Positions 4,632 through 10,156 of a DNA stretch of 10,156 bases are shown here, piece by piece. The stretch spans positions 1-10,156 of the forward strand of contig CAVWBP010000020.1 in NCBI GenBank assembly GCA_963753165.1, given 5' to 3'. The position numbers were made by a program, and so were the translations under genes. Source of the DNA: JAKLQR01 sp963753165. Lineage in GTDB: Bacteria > Nitrospirota > Thermodesulfovibrionia > Thermodesulfovibrionales > SM23-35. The notes below the pieces were generated by a model. The model was not told where the DNA came from, made no database searches, and worked only from the letters and a program-made list of their open reading frames with translations. Every line of letters starts with the position of its first letter. Position 1 is the stretch's first letter.

Positions 4632-6625
4632 ATGAACATATTTAAACTTATAACCACCTTTACCCCGAAGGGAGATCAGCCAAAGGCAATCAGGGAACTC
4701 ACCTCAGGGCTGGAGAGCGGCAAAAAACACCAGGTGCTCCTCGGCGTCACCGGCTCAGGGAAGACCTTCACTATCGCAAATGTAATCGCAAATATAAACA
4801 AACCGACACTGGTTATCGCGCACAACAAGACGCTCGCCGCACAGTTGTACGGAGAATTCAGGGAGCTGTTCCCGGAGAACGCCGTTGAATTTTTTGTGAG
4901 CTATTACGACTATTACCAGCCTGAGGCTTACCTCCCTGCATCGGACACCTATATCGAAAAAGACGCCCTTATCAACGATGATATAGACAGGATGAGGCAT
5001 TCTGCCACAAGGGCGGTCCTCGAACGGAATGACACGATCATCGTTGCATCGGTTTCCTGCATCTACGGCATCGGTTCCCCCCGGGATTACATGGATATGC
5101 ATCTGGTCATCGAAGAAGGGATGCGGATAGAACGTGACGAGCTTCTAAAAAAACTCATCGATATGCAGTACACACGGTCCGACAACGATTTCAAACGCGG
5201 CACGTTCAGGGTAAGGGGCGACAGTGTCGACGTATATCCGTCTTTTTCGCTGGACAAAGGGATCCGTATCGAATTCTTCGGAAACGACATCGATGCGCTC
5301 CATGAGTTCGACCCGCTGACCGGTAAAAAACTACGGAAACTCGAAAAGATCGCCGTTTTCCCGAACAGCCATTGGATAACCACGAAGGAAAGACTTGAAC
5401 CTGCCCTTGTGAATATCGAACAGGAGATGCATGAGCAGGTTGAATACTTTTTCAAGGAGGGCAACACCCTTGAAGCACAGAGGATCGAACAGAGGACGAG
5501 GTTCGATATGGAGATGCTCAGGGAATTCGGCTATTGCCACGGGATAGAAAATTATTCCCGTCATCTGAGCGGGAGGGCGCCCGGAGAACCCTCGTATACG
5601 CTGATCGATTATTTCCCGGAAGACTTTCTCGTCATTCTTGACGAGTCTCACGCATCTGTTCCCCAGATCGGCGGGATGTACGAAGGAGACCGTTCCAGGA
5701 AAAAGACACTGGTCCAATTTGGGTTCAGGCTCCCGTCCGCGCTCGATAACCGCCCCCTGCAATTCAAGAATTCGAACAGAGGGTCAAGCAGGCGATCTAT
5801 GTATCCGCAACTCCGGGACCATATGAAATCCGGAAAGCGAGAGGACATGTCGTTGAGCAGATCATCCGTCCGACCGGCCTTCTGGACCCGATGCTGAACG
5901 TCCACCCTGTCTCAGGACAGGTTGACGATCTGCTCGGTGAAATCAGGAAAAGGGCCGCGCGCGGGGAGAGGGTGCTGGTAACAACCCTCACCAAAAAGAT
6001 GGCCGAGGACCTTACCGACCATTACACCGGCCTGAATGTACGGGCGCGGTATCTCCATTCCGACATCGACACACTTGAACGGGTCGAGATATTAAGAGAC
6101 CTGAGGCTCGGTAACTTTGACGTGCTCATCGGGGTGAACCTTCTTCGCGAAGGGCTCGACCTGCCCGAGGTCTCTCTTGTCGCAATCCTTGACGCCGATA
6201 AAGAAGGGTTTCTCCGTTCGGAACGCTCCCTGATTCAGACGTCGGGCAGTGCTGCACGGAATGTGAACGGTGAAGTATTCCTGTATGCAGAGACGATAAC
6301 GGGTTCAATGCAGCGGGCGCTCGACGAGACAACAAGGAGGCGGAAAATACAAGAGGAATATAACAGGAAGATGGGGATTACTCCCGAGACCGTTCAGTCG
6401 AATATTAAAAATGTCCTGAGTTCCATCTATGAAGCCGATTACTGGACGGTTCCCCTGGCAGCAGAAACAGATGCCGGATACGGGTATGACGATGAGACCC
6501 TGAAGAAACTCGAAGCTGAGATGAAAGAAGCTGCACGGCTCCTCGAATTCGAACGCGCGGCAAAGATCCGGGACAGCATAAAAGAGATCAAGGGGAAAAT
6601 GATCGAGATAGGAATACGTCAATAA
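4632..6625 (+). pseudogene. uvrB: UvrABC excinuclease subunit B, broken by a one-base deletion
   Basis: UvrB is the helicase-like damage-verification subunit of nucleotide excision repair. The first frame (4632-5897) has Walker A GVTGSGKT at 38-45, the beta-hairpin YYDYYQPEAY from 91, and DESH at 337-340. After Lys379 (5766-5768) it leaves the conserved sequence. The remainder continues in the -1 frame up to the stop at 6623-6625: restoring one G after 5768 gives QFKEFEQRV, then IYVSATPGPYE, and a 664-residue protein, the usual length. The C-terminal part includes the UVR motif that binds UvrC. Motif VI, normally QTIGRAARN, reads QTSGSAARN (536-544 in the restored numbering): Ile to Ser and the conserved Arg540 to Ser. 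As written the product is truncated before helicase motifs V and VI, so no active UvrB is expected. No good ribosome site is seen, but the N-terminus matches the family. Confidence 0.9.
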
Positions 6626-6630
6626 GAATA

Positions 6631-6695
6631 GCTGATAGCTGATAGCTGATAGCTCATAGTTCATGGTTTTTCCTATGAGCTATCAGCTATCAGCT
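6631..6695. repeat. Heptad-built 23-bp inverted repeat between uvrB and the methyltransferase gene
   Basis: Three tandem GCTGATA heptads (6631-6651) and GCTCATAG form the left arm. The right arm at 6673-6695 is the exact inverse of 6637-6659 (23 bp) across a 13-base loop with a T5 run. The arm begins six bases after the uvrB stop. No T run follows, so it is a poor intrinsic terminator; it is better described as an intergenic palindromic repeat, possibly protecting mRNA ends. Confidence 0.85.
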
Positions 6696-6708
6696 TATTA
6701 TAAAGGGA

Positions 6709-6717
6709 TGCTATAAT
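6709..6717 (+). promoter_or_regulatory. Extended -10 promoter of the methyltransferase/radical SAM operon
   Basis: TGCTATAAT is a perfect extended -10 element (TGn plus TATAAT). I see no good -35. The start would be near 6724, giving a leader of about 53 bases. GGGACG (6722-6727) and CGTCCC (6754-6759) can pair just before the Shine-Dalgarno AAGGAGG (6764-6770). Confidence 0.5.
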
Positions 6718-6776
6718 GAAAGGGACGATCAGGCGCAGGGCTTGAAAACCGTCCGTCCCATACAAGGAGGTTTATT

Positions 6777-7562
6777 ATGATTGCAATTGCCGATAACCTC
6801 AACGCGAGGAACAGTCGTTATATGGAAGCATTAGCCAGGAAGGACCAGGAAATAGTCGCCGATCTTACGCGAAGGATCACAGGCGCAGGGGCAGACATCA
6901 TCAATATTCAATGTTCCCTTGACGGAGCGGGCGATGAAAACACGCTGCCGTGGGTAACGGAAATAGTCTGCGCTGAAACAGACCTCCTGCTCTCGCTCGA
7001 TTCGAGGAATGTGGATGCCCTGAAATTGAGCATACCGACCTGCAAAAAACCTCCTCTCGTCAATTTTCTCTCGGAGGCCGAACCGGAAGATCACAACACA
7101 CTTCTTTCCCTGGTTGCAGATTCAGGCGCCTCACTGGTGCTCAGAGCATCGAAAGGCATTATACCGAACTCACTTGAGGCAAAGCTCCAGATACTCGAAG
7201 AACTTGTCGAGATCGCAAACGAAGCGGATATCCCGAATTCGAGGCTCTATGCCGACCCTTCGATTATCCATATCGTGGGAGGGATGGGCCAGAAAAATCT
7301 GGCGAATTCTTATGGATGCATTAAAGTGCTGACCGACCTCATTGAACCGCCGATCAATACCATCGCATGGATCGGAAATATCTCGATCGGGATTCAGGAA
7401 CCGCTGAAAAAATCTGTCGAAGCGTCCCTGCTCCTCTATCTCGCCGGTGCAGGCCTCGATGCTGCCATAGTAGACATTCTCGACGATTCAGTAAAGGGCG
7501 CCATCTACCTGATAAAATCCTTCCGGGACGAGATCGTATTTTCCGGAGCTGACCTGATGTAA
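6777..7562 (+). CDS. AcsE-like methyltetrahydrofolate:corrinoid methyltransferase (pterin-binding domain protein)
   Basis: 261 residues after a perfect AAGGAGG six bases upstream. It is a dihydropteroate-synthase-like TIM barrel of the type that moves the methyl group of methyl-tetrahydrofolate to a corrinoid protein. Residues known to bind the pterin in Moorella AcsE line up: Asp75 in LSLDSRN, Asn96 in LVNFLSE, Asp160 in YADPS, and Asn201 in IGNIS (Asn199 in AcsE, numbers from memory). The C-terminal GAGLDAAIVDILDD also matches. It is not the folate-synthesis DHPS FolP, whose signatures are absent. The N-terminus (IADNLNARN) differs from the usual IGERIN. No corrinoid iron-sulfur protein gene is next to it; instead a B12-binding radical SAM gene starts 6 bases after its stop, so the methyl acceptor may be that protein's cobalamin. 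This partner assignment is inference. Confidence 0.8.
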   Translation: MIAIADNLNARNSRYMEALARKDQEIVADLTRRITGAGADIINIQCSLDGAGDENTLPWVTEIVCAETDLLLSLDSRNVDALKLSIPTCKKPPLVNFLSEAEPEDHNTLLSLVADSGASLVLRASKGIIPNSLEAKLQILEELVEIANEADIPNSRLYADPSIIHIVGGMGQKNLANSYGCIKVLTDLIEPPINTIAWIGNISIGIQEPLKKSVEASLLLYLAGAGLDAAIVDILDDSVKGAIYLIKSFRDEIVFSGADLM

Positions 7563-7568
7563 GTTCTG

Positions 7569-8822
7569 ATGAAGGTCCTCCTGATCAACCCGAACCGTTT
7601 CCAGTCGCCGCCTGTCCCCCCGCTCGGGATCGAATACGTGGCTTCTTCACTCGAAGAGAAGGGCCATGAGACAGCAATCATTGACCTCTGTTTTTCAGAC
7701 GAGGTGTTTGGAGCTGTAGACAAGGGGATCGATGCGTTCAGACCCGACATTGTCGGGATTACGGTGAGGAATATCGACACCGTTCTCTTCCATACGAATG
7801 AATTTTTTCTGGATGACATACGCACAGTCATCAGTCATATAAAGACTGCGCATGGACTGAGCGTAATTATCGGAGGCGCGGGTGTTGCCACTTTTCCTGA
7901 AGGAATCTCCGAATATCTCAATGCCGACTATACAGTCAGCGGCCCCGGTGAATATGCGGTCCATGAGGTGCTCAGCCATTTCGAAAACGGCACGGAAAAG
8001 AAAAAAGTATTCCATGGAAGATATCCTGCCGCTGTCCCCTGCCGCCGGAGACCGTTTGACCTGTCCTATGATCAGTATTCCAGGAACGGAGGAGTCATTG
8101 GGTTCGAGACACACAAGGGGTGCAGCTCTTCCTGCATCTACTGTCTTGAAGCCCGTTCGAGGGTTGCATTCAAGGAGCCTGCCGACGTAATCGGCGAGAT
8201 AAAGACATTCGTCGATGCCGGGTTCAACCAATTCCACCTCTGCGATTCCGAGTTTAATGAGAGCCTCGAATATGCGGTTGACTTCTGCGCCGCCCTGAAA
8301 AAGGCCGGGATGGATATAAAATGGACCGTATATATGAAGCCTTCGAATTTCAATGCAAAACTCTTCCGTCTCATGAAGGAGACCGGCGTTTATCTCATTA
8401 CCGTAACCGTGGACTCCTGGAAGAAATGCCCGATGTACTGGATTGACATCGAAAAATTTCTCTTCAGTGCAAAATCATGCGGGCTGAAAGTAGCCGTCGA
8501 TTTCCTTACCGGCTTCCCCTATGAGAAAGAAGCTGAAATCCTCGAATACTTCAATACACTGCGGAGACCCCTGCCGGACAGCGTGGGGGTGAATACGTAT
8601 ATCAGACTCTACAAGTCGCTCCAGATTACGGACATTGTGACCGGCGACAGCGCGTTGCATGCACACCTCATAGATGAGCACAAAGACCCGTCATGCATAA
8701 AGCCGGTTTTTTACAACCAGATTCCAACAGACAGGCTGAAAGAACTGCTGCAGGGAGATCCCCTCTTCCGGATTGAGGGAATCGAGCAGTCAGTCAACTA
8801 CCGCAGGATAGAAGAGAAGTGA
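7569..8822 (+). CDS. B12-binding-domain radical SAM protein (class B-type methyltransferase-like)
   Basis: 417 residues. The N-terminal ~150 residues have the cobalamin-binding Rossmann layout of this superfamily: KVLLINPN at 2-9, PPLGIEYVASSLEEKGHE (17-34), IVGITVRNID (61-70), IIGGAGVATFPE (100-111), and SGPGE (124-128). The radical SAM core follows, with C185, C189 and C192 in GCSSSCIYC as the CxxxCxxC ligands of the 4Fe-4S cluster. No classical DxHxxG cobalamin motif is seen, which is normal for many members. The family carries out methylations on unreactive carbons or other rearrangements; the substrate cannot be read from sequence. It starts 6 bases after the AcsE-like gene, without a clear Shine-Dalgarno, so translation is probably coupled. 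The C-terminal ~100 residues are not recognised. Confidence 0.85.
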   Translation: MKVLLINPNRFQSPPVPPLGIEYVASSLEEKGHETAIIDLCFSDEVFGAVDKGIDAFRPDIVGITVRNIDTVLFHTNEFFLDDIRTVISHIKTAHGLSVIIGGAGVATFPEGISEYLNADYTVSGPGEYAVHEVLSHFENGTEKKKVFHGRYPAAVPCRRRPFDLSYDQYSRNGGVIGFETHKGCSSSCIYCLEARSRVAFKEPADVIGEIKTFVDAGFNQFHLCDSEFNESLEYAVDFCAALKKAGMDIKWTVYMKPSNFNAKLFRLMKETGVYLITVTVDSWKKCPMYWIDIEKFLFSAKSCGLKVAVDFLTGFPYEKEAEILEYFNTLRRPLPDSVGVNTYIRLYKSLQITDIVTGDSALHAHLIDEHKDPSCIKPVFYNQIPTDRLKELLQGDPLFRIEGIEQSVNYRRIEEK

Positions 8823-8844
8823 GACACAAGAAAGTGATTTGGTG

Positions 8845-8992
8845 AAATAGTGAGTAAGACGGCAAGTAAATATTACAACCGTCATCCTCGCTTGGATCGG
8901 ACGGCGAACCAATTGAATTCAAAGAAAGATTCCGGACAAGCCGGAATGACATAATTAGGGTATTTAATTGCCGGGTTACTAATTCACTATTT
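8845..8992. repeat. Intergenic repeat cluster with nested palindromes
   Basis: This gap of about 220 bases holds no gene. ATTCCGG-ACAAG-CCGGAAT (8929-8947) is a perfect 7-bp hairpin. GTCATCC at 8881 and GGAATGAC at 8943-8950 form imperfect inverted ends of a 70-base unit that looks like the short dispersed repeats common in environmental bacterial genomes. Further out, AAATAGTGA (8845-8853) is inverted as TCACTATTT (8984-8992), followed by a T-rich run that could help terminate the radical SAM operon. Confidence 0.5.
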
Positions 8993-9045
8993 TTGTTTTT
9001 TCTGGATTCCTGACAGGATATTTGCTAAATTAAATTTGAGGATCT

Positions 9046-10156
9046 ATGGCTACGCTGTATGACAAAATGCAGGATGAAGGGTGCAGGGTTCTGAGGCGCC
9101 CTATCGGGCAGATACTGCTTGACGGTGAATTCATTACGCCGGAAGACCTTCAGAATGCCCTCCACGAGCAGAGGCATACCAATGAACTCCTTGGCGACAT
9201 CCTTGTCAGGATGGGCGTTCTCGACCCTCATGACCTCAGGGCTGTCCTCTCAATCAGCGGGGATTTGTCGTCTCCCGATCAGACGGTCAGCCTCGCAGCC
9301 GGCGTCCGACGGCTCCTTGGCGAACTGCTGCTTCTCGGAAAACGGATCACCGCCCAACAGCTCGATGAAGCACTGGAGATCCAGCATCAGACAGGGGAGA
9401 CACTCGGCGACGTATTCCTTCGTCTCGGGTTGATCAGCGACAAAGAACTGAGGGCGCTTCTGAAATTCCAGAGATATCAGTCCGACAAGGAAAAGGCATC
9501 AAACCGGCTCAGGCTGGGTGAACTCATGGTTATGACGAACCAGATAACCCGGAGTCAGCTTGAGCATGCACTCGCAAAGCAGCAGAGAACCCGTCAGAAC
9601 ATCGGGGATGTTCTGGTTGGCGCAGGGTTTCTCAGGCCTGAACAACTATCGCAGGGAGTCAGGCTGCAGAAAAAACTTCTCACTTGCGCGCTGATCGCCA
9701 TCCTTTCATTCGGCCCTCTGGCAGCAACGCAGTCTGCAGAACCCGTGTCAACTGCCCTGCGTCCCGGTGAAAGCACCATGACCTCCATGTCAGCCGGAGA
9801 GACCCTTTCAGCGCTCAGGATACTGTTTCATCATTCAGAGCTCGTAGTAACCTATGCCGACATCCTCAAGGGGTATGTAGATGTCCCGGTTGCCGCCCGA
9901 CTGGAAATCCAGAACACCAATCTTTCAGGGTATATGGTTATATTTCATGGTCTCACAACCCCCTTTCGCAAGGTGGTCGTGAAAGGCTTCGACAAGGATA
10001 TAGTTGTCGATACCTATGGAGGCTCCGTTATTCAACCATACCACGGGAGGGACCCTCTTCTGCTGGAACTGAGCTACCGGGTGGTGCTCTCTAAAAAAAT
10101 AAGGCCAGGAACATACGCCTGGCCTCTTACGATTGCAATAAGCCCTATTATACCGG
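9046..10156 (+). CDS. MshEN-like triple-repeat protein with membrane segment and beta-rich extracytoplasmic region; runs off the right edge
   Basis: ATG 9046 has GAGG four bases upstream; 370 codons are open to the edge. Three repeats of the MshEN / GspE N-terminal type are visible: about residues 19-69 (IGQILLDGEFI...LGDILVRMGVL), 90-142 (LGELLLLGKRI...LGDVFLRLGLI) and 154-208 (RLRLGELMVMTNQI...IGDVLVGAGFL). MshEN domains of secretion ATPases can bind cyclic di-GMP. No ATPase follows: residues 210-228 are hydrophobic (a membrane span), and about 265-370 are beta-strand-rich, ending in ELSYRVVLSKKIRPGTYAWPLTIAI, like a secreted Ig-like or pilus-subunit sandwich. Predicted topology is N-terminus inside, C-terminus outside. 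A role in cyclic di-GMP-responsive surface or secretion functions is inference; I do not recognise the whole protein. Repeats 1 and 2 lack parts of the RLGxxL start, so ligand binding is uncertain. Confidence 0.75.
   Translation, partial: MATLYDKMQDEGCRVLRRPIGQILLDGEFITPEDLQNALHEQRHTNELLGDILVRMGVLDPHDLRAVLSISGDLSSPDQTVSLAAGVRRLLGELLLLGKRITAQQLDEALEIQHQTGETLGDVFLRLGLISDKELRALLKFQRYQSDKEKASNRLRLGELMVMTNQITRSQLEHALAKQQRTRQNIGDVLVGAGFLRPEQLSQGVRLQKKLLTCALIAILSFGPLAATQSAEPVSTALRPGESTMTSMSAGETLSALRILFHHSELVVTYADILKGYVDVPVAARLEIQNTNLSGYMVIFHGLTTPFRKVVVKGFDKDIVVDTYGGSVIQPYHGRDPLLLELSYRVVLSKKIRPGTYAWPLTIAISPIIP

Noticed and set aside
5763..5773. Programmed frameshift in uvrB
   Set aside because: The local sequence TTCAAGAATTC has no slippery heptamer or stop arrangement, and no such recoding is known to me in uvrB.
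5891..6625. A separate gene starting at ATG 5891
   Set aside because: It is the C-terminal part of UvrB in the shifted frame, and conserved UvrB sequence continues upstream of that ATG.
6631..6695. CRISPR-like array or intrinsic terminator
   Set aside because: Repeat units are only 7 bases with no spacers, and no T run follows the stem.
6718..6776. Cobalamin or other riboswitch before the methyltransferase gene
   Set aside because: The leader is only about 53 bases, far too short for a cobalamin riboswitch, and no B12-box is visible.

Overview
The window holds bacterial genes at moderate GC: the 5' part of a secreted M1-type peptidase homologue, a tRNA-Asn locus with degenerate copies, leuD-leuB, an endonuclease III-like glycosylase gene, uvrB, a cobalamin-linked methyltransferase/radical SAM pair, and the start of a MshEN-repeat membrane protein. 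An AcsE-like corrinoid methyltransferase, a B12-binding radical SAM protein, short palindromic repeats and MshEN domains are compatible with an anaerobic Nitrospirota- or Desulfobacterota-like organism. That placement is an impression from gene content only.

Layout. Positions 1-1194 (minus) encode an exported M1-like protein whose zinc site appears to be lost; it runs off the left edge. Positions 1327-1934 (minus) form a compact locus: an intact tRNA-Asn(GTT) with a clear promoter, a small GIY-YIG nuclease gene directly behind it, and two degenerate tRNA-Asn copies on either side. In these copies arms of the tRNA are replaced by 18-nt perfect hairpins, and the end of the nuclease reading frame is written in one of the copies. 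Positions 2007-3642 (minus) are a leuD-leuB operon for leucine synthesis with an intergenic hairpin. Divergent from it, 3736-4359 encodes an endonuclease III-family glycosylase whose Cys-rich tail is shifted out of frame. A 148-bp MITE-like element with inverted ends and a 6-bp direct repeat lies at 4434-4581. Then comes uvrB (4632-6625), broken by a one-base deletion and carrying two unusual substitutions in helicase motif VI.

Behind uvrB is a heptad-built 23-bp inverted repeat, an extended -10 promoter, and a tightly spaced two-gene operon: an AcsE-like methyltetrahydrofolate:corrinoid methyltransferase (6777-7562) and a B12-binding radical SAM protein (7569-8822). The short spacing suggests the two act together, perhaps with the first loading a methyl group on cobalamin. 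After an intergenic stretch with a dispersed-repeat-like palindrome, 9046 to the right edge encodes three MshEN-like repeats, one membrane segment and a beta-rich extracytoplasmic region.

The best candidates for new biology are the tRNA-Asn/GIY-YIG/hairpin locus and the AcsE-like/radical SAM pair. The frameshifts in two adjacent DNA-repair genes could be real decay or sequencing error; the motif VI changes in uvrB are harder to explain by a single indel error.
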